Source of the DNA: an uncultured Intrasporangium sp.
Lineage (GTDB): Bacteria; Actinomycetota; Actinomycetes; Actinomycetales; Dermatophilaceae
Length of the DNA: 5,108 bases
Direction of reading: 5' to 3'
Assembly: GCA_937873285.1 (NCBI GenBank)
Contig: CALMNV010000343.1
Span: 1-5,108 of the forward strand
The notes below the pieces were generated by a model. That model had not been told where the DNA came from. It did no database searches and saw nothing but the letters and a program-made list of their open reading frames with translations. The translations under genes and the position numbers were made by a program. Below are positions 1 through 5,108 of the stretch, piece by piece. Numbering within the stretch: position 1 is the first letter of the stretch; each line of letters starts with the position of its first letter.

Positions 1-3000
1 ACACCACGTAGGCCCGAGCCACCTGCTCCGGGCTCGCCCCGGTCTCCTCGGCGGCGCGGAAGGCGAAGGTGATCCCACCGCGGTTGACCATGGAGTTGAC
101 CACGGAGGTGGTGACGATCTCCCGGCGCAGCGGGTGCTCGGCGATCTCGGCGGCATACGGGCTGCGCAGCGGCTGCGGGAAGTAGTCGGCGAGGGTGGAG
201 CGAAACCAGGGGTCGTCGGGCAGCGCCGACGCCAGCAGCTGGCTCTTGAGGTGGAGCTTGGCGTAGGCGGACAGCACGGAGCACTCCGGCGACACCAGCC
301 CGATGCCGGCCTTCTGACGGCGCGCGATCTCCGCGTCGCTCGGCAGGAACTCCAGGGCGCGGTCGAGGCCGCCGTGCTCCTCGAGGTGCTGGAGCAGCCG
401 CTCGTGGACGGCGAGCATGCCGTGCTGCTGCGCGCGGGCGTTGCCGAGCAGCACGTTCTGCTCGTAGTTGTCCCGCAGCACCTGACGCGCCACCTCGTCG
501 GTCATCGAGGCGAGCAGCGCGTTGCGCTGCTCCATGCTCAGCTGCCCGGAGCGGGTGAGGCCGGTGAGCAGGATCTTGATGTTGACCTCGTGGTCTGAGG
601 TGTCCACCCCCGCACTGTTGTCGATGGCGTCGGTGTTGACGTGGACGCCGGCCAGGGCCGCCTCGATGCGGCCCAGCTGACTCATCCCAAGGTTGCCGCC
701 CTCACCGACGACCTTGCAGCGCAGGTCGCTGCCGTCGACCCGGATGGCGTCGTTGGCCCGGTCACCGATCTCTGCGTTGCTCTCGGTCGACGCCTTGACA
801 TAGGTGCCGATGCCGCCGTTCCACAGCAGGTCGACCGGGGCCTGCAGGATCGCCCGGAGCAGGTGCGCCGGGGTGAGCGCGCGCGCCTCGGGCGCGATGC
901 CCAGGGCGGCCGCCAGCTGCGGGCTGACCGGCACCGCCTTGGCGGCTCGGTCGAAGACACCGCCGCCGGCCGAGATCAGGCTGCGGTCGTAGTCCATCCA
1001 GGACGACCCGGGCAGCTCGAAGAGCCGGCGGCGCTCCTCGAACGAGACCTCCGGGTCCGGGTCGGGGTCGAGGAAGATGTGCCGGTGGTCGAAGGCCGCG
1101 ACGAGCCGGATGTGCCGGGACAGCAGCATGCCGTTGCCGAAGACGTCGCCACTCATGTCACCGATGCCCACCGCGGTGAAGTCCTCGGACTGGCTGTCGA
1201 CGCCCATCTCGCGGAAGTGCCGCTTCACGGACTCCCACGCCCCGCGGGCGGTGATGCCCATCGCCTTGTGGTCGTAGCCCGCGGAGCCTCCGGAGGCGAA
1301 GGCGTCGTCGAGCCAGAAGCCGTAGTCGGCCGAGCGGGCGTTGGCGACGTCGGAGAAGGACGCGGTGCCCTTGTCGGCGGCGACGACGAGGTAGGTGTCG
1401 TCCTCGTCGTGGCGGACCACGCGCGGGGGCGGCACCGCCGCCCCGGAGACGAGGTTGTCGGTGAGGTCGAGCAGCCCGGAGATGAAGAGTCGGTATGCCG
1501 CGATGCCCTCCTCGAGCCACGCCCGGCGGTCGGGCGCGGGTGGCGGGAGCTGCTTGGCGAAGAACCCGCCCTTGGAGCCGGTGGGCACGATGACGGCGTT
1601 CTTGACCATCTGCGCCTTGACCAGCCCGAGGACCTCGGTGCGGAAGTCCTCGCGCCGGTCCGACCAGCGCAGCCCGCCGCGCGCCACCCTGCCGAACCGC
1701 AGGTGCACCCCCTCGACCCGCGGCCCGTAGACCCAGATCTCGAACATCGGCCGGGGGGCCGGCAGGTCGGGGACCTGCTTCGGGTCGAGCTTGATCGACA
1801 CGTAGGGCTTGGGGGACCCGCCGTCGTCGACCTGGTAGTAGTTGGTGCGCGAGGTGGCGAGGACCACGCCGAGGAGCGCGCGGATGATGCGATCGTGGTC
1901 GAGGCTCGCCACCGTGTCGAGCGCACCCGAGATGCCCTCGACGAGGGCCCCCGAGCGCGTCGCCCGCTGCTCGACGCCCGCCGGGTCGGCAGCGAACGCG
2001 TCGGGGTCGAACCGGACCTCGAAGAGCTCGACGAGACTGCGGGCGATCGCGGGGTGGCTGCCCAGGGCGGACTCGACGTAGTTCTGCGAGAAGGTGGACC
2101 CGGTCTGGCGGAGGTACTTCGCGACCATGCGCAGAATGAGCACCTGACGCCACGTCAGGCCGGCGGCGAGCACGAGGGCGTTGAACCCGTCCGACTCGGC
2201 CTCGCCGACCCAGACCGCGCGGAAGGCGTCCTCGAAGCGGGCTCGCGCGTCGGCGCTCGTCTCCGCCGTCCCCCAGGCCCGCGCGTCCGCCGCCTGCAGC
2301 CCGAAGTCGTAGACGTGCAGCACCTGCCCGTCCGGCCCGTCCACCTCGTAGGGACGCTCGTCGGTGACCTCGAGCCCGAGGTGGGTGAACAGCGGGAGCA
2401 CCCGCGTCAGGGACAGGGCGCCGCGCCGGTAGAGCTTGAACCGCCGCTCGGTGTCCGAGGGTGCCTGGGGGTGGCGGTACAGGTGCAGCCCGGTGGCCTG
2501 CTCGCTCGCGCCGTCCTCCTCGAGGCGATCGAGCCGCTCGAGGTCCTCGGCCGCCGTCGTGACGTCGAAGTCCTCCTTGTAGGCCTCCGGCAGGCCCTTG
2601 CCGTATGCCGTCAGCAGCCGTGCGGCGTGCTCCGGGCCGCGGGTCCGGCGCAGCACCTCGGCAAGGTCCTCCTCCCAGGTGCGGGTGGCGTCGACGACCC
2701 GCCGCTCGACCTCCGCCTCGTCGACGGGCGGGATCTCCTCGCCCGACGGCATACGGACGACGTAGTGCAACCGGGCGAGGGTGGAGTCGCTGACCCGGGT
2801 CGCGCTGTCGATGCTCTGGCCGCCCCAGGCCGCGAGCAGGATCCGCTCGATGCGCAGGCGCACCGTGGTGTTGTAGCGGTCGCGAGGAAGGTAGACGAGG
2901 CAGGAGACGAACCGGCCGAACTCGTCGCGGCGCAGGAACAGCTTTGTGCGGCGCCGCTCCTGCAGGTGCAGCACGGTCGTCGCGATCTCGGCCAGCGCGG

Positions 3001-4156
3001 GCGCGCTGGTCTGGAACAGCTCGTCGCGCGGATACGTCTCGAGGACCTCGAGGACGTCCTTGCCGGAGTGGCTCTCCGGGCGCAGACCGGTGAGGCGCAG
3101 CACCTCCTTGGCTCGCACGTCGAGCAGCGGGATGTCGTGGATGGTGTCGTTGTAGGCGGCGGAGGCGAACAGCCCGAGGAAGCGCATCTCGCCGACGCAC
3201 TCGCCCGTCGGGGCGAACCTCTTGACGGAGATGTAGTCGAGGTAGACGTTGCGGTGCACGGTGGAGCGTGAGTTGGCCTTGGTGATGATCAGGACGGTGC
3301 GGTCCCGGGCCGCCCTGCTCGCCGCGCTGGTGAGCACGATGCCGGAGCCCGCCTGCGGCCGGTCATAGCGCAGCAGCCCGAGGCCGGTCCCGGCGACGGA
3401 GCGGGAGATGTCCTTGCCGCCCTCCCGGTGCAGGGCGTACTCGCGGTAGCCGAGGAAGGTGAAGTTGTCGGCGGCGAGCCACTCGAGGAAGCGCCCGGCC
3501 TCCCGGGCCCCGTCGGGGTCCGTGCCCGGCGGCGGGGCGGTCCGCAGCTCCTTGGCCAGGGTGAGCGCGTGCGCCCGCATCTTGGGCCAGTCCTCGACCG
3601 CGTCCCGCACGTCGTCGAGCACGTGGCGCAGCCGCTGCTCCACCTCGTCGAGCGCCTCCTCCGGCAGCCGGTCGACCTCGAGGTGCATCCACGACTCCTG
3701 AACGACGGCGGTGCCACCGTCCTCGGGCCGGTCGGGGCGCGCCGCGGGGTCGAGGATGACGTCGCGCAGCCGGCCCGTGATGTCGCGCAGCACCGACAGC
3801 TGGGGGTGGACGATGAGCTGCACCCCGCTGTCGAAGCCACCCAGGGCGGAGACCGTCGAGTCAACGAGGAAGGGCATGTCGTCGATGACGATCTCGACGA
3901 CGGTGTGGGGGCTGTCCCACCCGTCCCGCCCGCGGGTGGGGTTGAACGCCCGAACGTTGAGCGTGCCCTCCGGCCGCCGGTCGGCGAAGTCACGGTGCCC
4001 GAGCGCGATCGCGGACAGGTCCTCGGGGTCGCGGGAGAGCAGGTCCTCCGTGGCCACCAGGTGGTAGTAGGCCCGCATGAAGGGCTCGAGGCCGGTGGCC
4101 GATGACGCGGCGGCGTGCAGGACGTCGCTGCGCGACGGGTCGATGGACGTGGACAT
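1..4156 (-). CDS. gdh: Large NAD-dependent glutamate dehydrogenase (L_180 type), 3' end outside the window
   Basis: The enzyme oxidatively deaminates L-glutamate to 2-oxoglutarate and ammonium with NAD+; in this cytosolic family the role is mainly glutamate catabolism. I translated the minus strand through the whole gene: 1385 codons, no stop or frameshift, continuing past the left edge. The family is usually about 1600-1650 residues, so roughly 230-260 C-terminal residues are missing. The N-terminal regulatory part has ACT-like stretches (VVEIVIDDMPFLVDS, 86-100; FTFLGYREY, 232-240). The catalytic core has RGGLRWSDRREDFRTE at 826-841 and KAQMVKNAVIVPTGSKGGF at 847-865, where K852 and K862 match the substrate-binding and catalytic lysines of classical dehydrogenases. 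D928 in ADKGT is the likely catalytic aspartate. GIGDMSG (997-1003) is the Rossmann GxGxxxG motif. LLWNGGIGTYVK (1110-1121) and GEGGNLG (1151-1157) are also typical. ATG 4156 is preceded by GAGGAAG at 9 bases. In-frame GTGs at 4174, 4195 and 4215 are alternatives, bounded by an in-frame TAG at 4227-4225. In mycobacteria this enzyme is inhibited by the FHA protein GarA. Confidence 0.96.
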   Translation of the reverse strand, partial: MSTSIDPSRSDVLHAAASSATGLEPFMRAYYHLVATEDLLSRDPEDLSAIALGHRDFADRRPEGTLNVRAFNPTRGRDGWDSPHTVVEIVIDDMPFLVDSTVSALGGFDSGVQLIVHPQLSVLRDITGRLRDVILDPAARPDRPEDGGTAVVQESWMHLEVDRLPEEALDEVEQRLRHVLDDVRDAVEDWPKMRAHALTLAKELRTAPPPGTDPDGAREAGRFLEWLAADNFTFLGYREYALHREGGKDISRSVAGTGLGLLRYDRPQAGSGIVLTSAASRAARDRTVLIITKANSRSTVHRNVYLDYISVKRFAPTGECVGEMRFLGLFASAAYNDTIHDIPLLDVRAKEVLRLTGLRPESHSGKDVLEVLETYPRDELFQTSAPALAEIATTVLHLQERRRTKLFLRRDEFGRFVSCLVYLPRDRYNTTVRLRIERILLAAWGGQSIDSATRVSDSTLARLHYVVRMPSGEEIPPVDEAEVERRVVDATRTWEEDLAEVLRRTRGPEHAARLLTAYGKGLPEAYKEDFDVTTAAEDLERLDRLEEDGASEQATGLHLYRHPQAPSDTERRFKLYRRGALSLTRVLPLFTHLGLEVTDERPYEVDGPDGQVLHVYDFGLQAADARAWGTAETSADARARFEDAFRAVWVGEAESDGFNALVLAAGLTWRQVLILRMVAKYLRQTGSTFSQNYVESALGSHPAIARSLVELFEVRFDPDAFAADPAGVEQRATRSGALVEGISGALDTVASLDHDRIIRALLGVVLATSRTNYYQVDDGGSPKPYVSIKLDPKQVPDLPAPRPMFEIWVYGPRVEGVHLRFGRVARGGLRWSDRREDFRTEVLGLVKAQMVKNAVIVPTGSKGGFFAKQLPPPAPDRRAWLEEGIAAYRLFISGLLDLTDNLVSGAAVPPPRVVRHDEDDTYLVVAADKGTASFSDVANARSADYGFWLDDAFASGGSAGYDHKAMGITARGAWESVKRHFREMGVDSQSEDFTAVGIGDMSGDVFGNGMLLSRHIRLVAAFDHRHIFLDPDPDPEVSFEERRRLFELPGSSWMDYDRSLISAGGGVFDRAAKAVPVSPQLAAALGIAPEARALTPAHLLRAILQAPVDLLWNGGIGTYVKASTESNAEIGDRANDAIRVDGSDLRCKVVGEGGNLGMSQLGRIEAALAGVHVNTDAIDNSAGVDTSDHEVNIKILLTGLTRSGQLSMEQRNALLASMTDEVARQVLRDNYEQNVLLGNARAQQHGMLAVHERLLQHLEEHGGLDRALEFLPSDAEIARRQKAGIGLVSPECSVLSAYAKLHLKSQLLASALPDDPWFRSTLADYFPQPLRSPYAAEIAEHPLRREIVTTSVVNSMVNRGGITFAFRAAEETGASPEQVARAYVV

Positions 4157-4165
4157 GCGCTGGCG

Positions 4166-4172
4166 CTTCCTC
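4166..4172 (-). promoter_or_regulatory. Ribosome binding site favouring the ATG start of gdh
   Basis: On the minus strand GAGGAAG lies nine bases before ATG 4156. This supports that start over the in-frame GTG at 4174, which the site itself overlaps. A stronger-looking AGGAGG (plus-strand 4207-4212) lies 11 bases before an in-frame GTG at 4195. That start would add 13 residues, arginine-rich and unlike the rest of the protein, so I prefer 4156, but the choice is not certain. Confidence 0.6.
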
Positions 4173-4221
4173 ACGGGTCTGCCGGGCCGGCACACCGTCG
4201 TGCCGACCTCCTCACCAGATG

Positions 4222-4250
4222 AGCCTAGCGCCGGGGCGCCGGAGCGCCGA
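4222..4250 (-). promoter_or_regulatory. Candidate promoter of gdh
   Basis: Read on the minus strand, TAGGCT (4227-4222) matches the TAnnnT -10 pattern favoured in high-GC actinobacteria. Seventeen bases upstream is TCGGCG (4250-4245), a weak three-of-six match to TTGACA. Transcription would start near 4215, giving a leader of about 60 bases before ATG 4156. The -10 match and spacing are seen; activity is inferred. Confidence 0.4.
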
Positions 4251-4263
4251 GCGCGGTGGAGAA

Positions 4264-4275
4264 CCGGCGCGCCGG
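4264..4275. repeat. 12-base perfect palindrome CCGGCGCGCCGG in the divergent promoter region
   Basis: CCGGCGCGCCGG reads the same on both strands. It lies upstream of the gdh -35 candidate and 15 bases before the rightward -10 candidate, where a dimeric regulator could touch both promoters. In DNA this GC-rich such palindromes also arise by chance, and there is no spacer or flanking symmetry to strengthen the case. It has no U-tract and is not a terminator. Confidence 0.3.
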
Positions 4276-4290
4276 GCACGGGCTGGTGCC

Positions 4291-4296
4291 TACAGT
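4291..4296 (+). promoter_or_regulatory. Candidate -10 box for a leaderless transcript of the small-gene operon
   Basis: TACAGT fits the TAnnnT -10 pattern and ends six bases before the A of ATG 4303, the spacing expected when transcription begins at the start codon itself. Leaderless messages are common in actinobacteria. GGAGG at 4297-4301 is only one base from the ATG, too close to work as a normal Shine-Dalgarno site, which also favours leaderless initiation. No convincing -35 is visible 16-18 bases upstream. Confidence 0.45.
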
Positions 4297-4302
4297 GGAG
4301 GC

Positions 4303-4632
4303 ATGACGGACCGGGACGACGGCGACTTCGCGGCGCTCGCCCCCTCCCGGGCCGCACTGGCACGGGCCCGGCGCACCACCCGCGCGGTGGCTGACGACCT
4401 GCTCACCCACCTGCCTGACGTCGGTGACCCGGCCGCCCAGCGTCTGCTGGACGCCTGGGTCGAGCAGGCCACCGACACCGCCCGCGCCCTGTCCGAGGCC
4501 CTCGAGGAGCGCCTTGTCCACCGAGCGCCTTCGTTCGCGGCGCCCGCCGCGGGCAGCTGTGCAGCGGACGGCTCGGCACCGCAGCCCTCCCCGGCAGCTG
4601 TCTCGGTCCCCGGTGCGGGCACGACGACGTGA
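4303..4632 (+). CDS. Small helical protein of unknown function, 109 residues
   Basis: I do not recognise this protein. Two long predicted helices are visible: about residues 14-37, rich in Ala and Arg, and 43-74, which carries DAWVEQATDTARALSEALEERL with heptad-like Leu/Ala spacing. A low-complexity tail rich in Ala, Pro, Ser and Gly (75-109) follows. There is no signal peptide, membrane segment or catalytic motif. The ATG at 4303 is chosen over an in-frame ATG at 4102 because that longer frame would run antisense through the start of gdh and its N-terminus is Arg/Cys-rich, as expected of non-coding GC-rich DNA; TACAGT also sits correctly before 4303. The stop TGA overlaps the GTG of the next frame by four bases (GTGA), so the two are probably translationally coupled. 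Helical small-protein pairs like this can be secretion partners (for example WXG100-like), but no WxG motif is present, so that idea is weak. Confidence 0.7.
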   Translation: MTDRDDGDFAALAPSRAALARARRTTRAVADDLLTHLPDVGDPAAQRLLDAWVEQATDTARALSEALEERLVHRAPSFAAPAAGSCAADGSAPQPSPAAVSVPGAGTTT

Positions 4633-4925
4633 CTTCCGCAGCGGGAGACCCCACCTCCGTGTCGGTGCTCGGTGGCGCGCTGCGCGGGCACGCGCTGCGC
4701 CTCGCCCGCCTGCTCGAGGAGCTCGACGGGCCGGCCCGCCGCGCCGTCCGCGCCGGCCACCCGGACCCGACCGCGCCGGAGCGGGAGCTTTACCTGGCCA
4801 TCAGCGATCGAGTTTACGAGCGCCTCTTTACGCGCCAGTCGTTCCGGGTGGTCGTTGAGCAACTCCGCATCGCGCTGCTGGTCGTGAATCTGCAAACTGA
4901 GGAGGTCGTACAATGGATAAACTAG
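4629..4925 (+). CDS. Hybrid frame: actinobacterial small protein N-terminus fused to the XisH C-terminus
   Basis: This 98-codon frame starts at GTG 4629, overlapping the previous stop as GTGA, with no clear ribosome binding site of its own; coupling is likely. Residues 1 to about 50 (SVLGGALRGHALRLARLLEEL at the centre) form a helical, Arg/Ala-rich segment whose base composition matches its upstream neighbour and which I do not recognise. From about residue 51-54 it reads ELYLAISDRVYERLF, then LRIALLVVNLQTEEVVQWIN to the stop. This is the C-terminal third of XisH, where YLAI...VY..(L/F)F and a terminal VQWI(N/P/D) are typical. XisH is normally about 138 residues and begins with a PD-(D/E)XK nuclease-like region containing an AEK...VEIKSF stretch. 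I find none of that upstream in any plus-strand frame. The product is therefore unlikely to act as XisH. It is either a true fusion or an artefact of joining two sequences. Confidence 0.7.
   Translation: MTSAAGDPTSVSVLGGALRGHALRLARLLEELDGPARRAVRAGHPDPTAPERELYLAISDRVYERLFTRQSFRVVVEQLRIALLVVNLQTEEVVQWIN
4770..4790. other. Composition and homology breakpoint inside a coding frame
   Basis: Hand counts give 50 of 60 G+C for 4681-4740 and 35 of 40 for 4741-4780, but about 177 of 300 for 4801-5100. Codons such as CTT, GTT, TTT, CAA, CTA, AAA and ATA, nearly absent on the left, appear on the right from the CTT at 4788. XisH-like sequence begins at about the same point (PERELYLAIS, residues 50-59). 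No target-site duplication, inverted repeat or recognisable recombinase site is visible at the join. Confidence 0.75.
4788..4925 (+). pseudogene. xisH: xisH 3' fragment (last ~45 codons)
   Basis: This is the part of the hybrid frame assignable to XisH, the fdxN-element excision controlling factor that acts with XisI and the recombinase XisF in Anabaena heterocyst development; many genomes carry xisHI without any fdxN element, and its role there is unsettled. Roughly the first 90 residues, including the nuclease-like core, are absent. The remaining part is well preserved, with no internal stops. It ends in TGGATAAACTAG, giving WIN-stop in this frame, while the same bases encode the start of XisI in another. 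Good conservation up to a sharp edge suggests a recent break or an assembly join rather than slow decay. Confidence 0.75.
4899..4905 (+). promoter_or_regulatory. Ribosome binding site of xisI
   Basis: GAGGAGG lies within the xisH coding end, seven bases (TCGTACA) before ATG 4913. It is the strongest Shine-Dalgarno match in the right part of the window, and with the reading-frame overlap it fixes the xisI start. Confidence 0.8.
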
Positions 4926-5108
4926 CCACCTACCGCGAAGCCATCAAGCGGGCCATCAACAGGTACGTCGAGATTGACCGCCGCTACCCGACGCCGGGTG
5001 TGGAGTCTTACCTGATCGCGGACGAGGCCGGGGACGATTACATCTGGCTGAGCCTCGGCTGGAAGGATGGTCGGCGGGTGAATAACGAACACCTGTTCGT
5101 CCGCATCC
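4913..5108 (+). CDS. xisI: XisI family protein, N-terminal 65 residues, cut by the window edge
   Basis: XisI is the usual partner of XisH, named for control of fdxN-element excision in Anabaena; the biochemical role is not established. The start MDKLATYREAIKRAINRYVE (1-20) is characteristic, as is YLIADEAGDDYIWLSLGW (33-50) followed by GRRV (53-56) and the beginning of the next strand, HLFVRI (60-65). The family is about 110 residues, so the C-terminal ~45, including the usual conserved helical end, lie beyond the right edge. ATG 4913 overlaps the xisH stop by 13 bases, an arrangement I associate with xisHI pairs in cyanobacteria. Codon use (CTA, AAA, ATT, AAT, GAT, GGT) differs from gdh and the small genes. 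The frame is open to the last base; whether the gene is intact cannot be seen here. Confidence 0.9.
   Translation, partial: MDKLATYREAIKRAINRYVEIDRRYPTPGVESYLIADEAGDDYIWLSLGWKDGRRVNNEHLFVRI

Noticed and set aside
1158..3200. 680-codon open frame on the minus strand
   Set aside because: It is in a different frame from the dehydrogenase on the same strand, and its Arg/Ala/Pro-rich translation is typical of a +1 or +2 reading of GC-rich coding DNA.
641..3271. 876-codon open frame on the plus strand
   Set aside because: It lies exactly antisense to the conserved dehydrogenase. Its translation is dominated by Arg, Gly, Val, Asp, Glu and Ala with no recognisable motif, the usual shadow created when the sense gene has G or C at nearly every third position. 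No ribosome site or promoter supports it.
3428..4105. 225-codon plus-strand frame opposite the start of gdh
   Set aside because: Antisense shadow of the N-terminal regulatory part of the dehydrogenase; no start signals and no family resemblance.
4102..4302. N-terminal extension of the 109-residue protein back to ATG 4102
   Set aside because: It would overlap the dehydrogenase start on the opposite strand and both promoter candidates. The added 67 residues are Arg/Cys/Trp-rich, as expected of non-coding GC-rich DNA.
4157..4302. Terminator, tRNA or riboswitch in the intergenic region
   Set aside because: The region separates two divergent gene starts, so no terminator is expected. I see no hairpin followed by a T-run, no tRNA-like cloverleaf elements, and only about 60 bases of gdh leader without a recognisable aptamer motif.
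4760..4800. Insertion sequence end or recombinase attachment site at the breakpoint
   Set aside because: No terminal inverted repeats, target duplication or transposase fragment could be found around the join. The right side enters the middle of xisH rather than an element end.
4290..4913. 207-codon minus-strand frame opposite the small genes and the breakpoint
   Set aside because: It crosses the composition breakpoint without any change in character, matches no family, and lies antisense to better supported genes, including the recognisable XisH end.

Overview
The window is almost entirely very GC-rich DNA with nearly every third codon position G or C. This is typical of a high-GC actinobacterium, and the gene content fits one; I infer a Micrococcales-like organism, but not to genus. 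The last ~320 bases differ: by hand count they are about 59% GC, against roughly 80-88% in the 100 bases just before them, and they encode a protein pair of non-actinobacterial character.

Layout. Positions 4156 to 1, minus strand: one uninterrupted reading frame of 1385 codons that runs off the left edge. It is the large (L_180-type) NAD-dependent glutamate dehydrogenase, missing only its last ~230-260 residues. The long plus-strand frame opposite it (about 876 codons) is an antisense shadow. Positions 4157-4302: a 146-base divergent intergenic region with a candidate promoter for the dehydrogenase (minus), a candidate leaderless promoter for the rightward genes (plus), and a 12-base GC palindrome. 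Positions 4303-4632: a small, mostly helical protein of unknown function. Its stop codon overlaps a GTG start at 4629.

The frame opening at 4629 is a hybrid. Its first ~50 codons look like a second small actinobacterial gene coupled to the one before. From about codon 51-54 (near 4779-4790) it becomes the C-terminal third of XisH, ending in the diagnostic VQWIN. Overlapping its end by 13 bases is the start of xisI (4913 onward, cut by the right edge). XisH and XisI are the fdxN-element excision controlling factors first described in Anabaena, common in cyanobacteria and found in Chloroflexi and scattered other lineages.

The main discovery is this junction at ~4770-4790. A coding sequence switches family, base composition and codon use within a few codons, and the XisH nuclease region is absent. 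Either a recombination or insertion brought a xisHI fragment in behind an actinobacterial promoter, or two genomes were joined in assembly. The second is the simpler explanation until reads across the junction are examined. The dehydrogenase and the small genes are divergently transcribed, and nothing in the sequence links them functionally.
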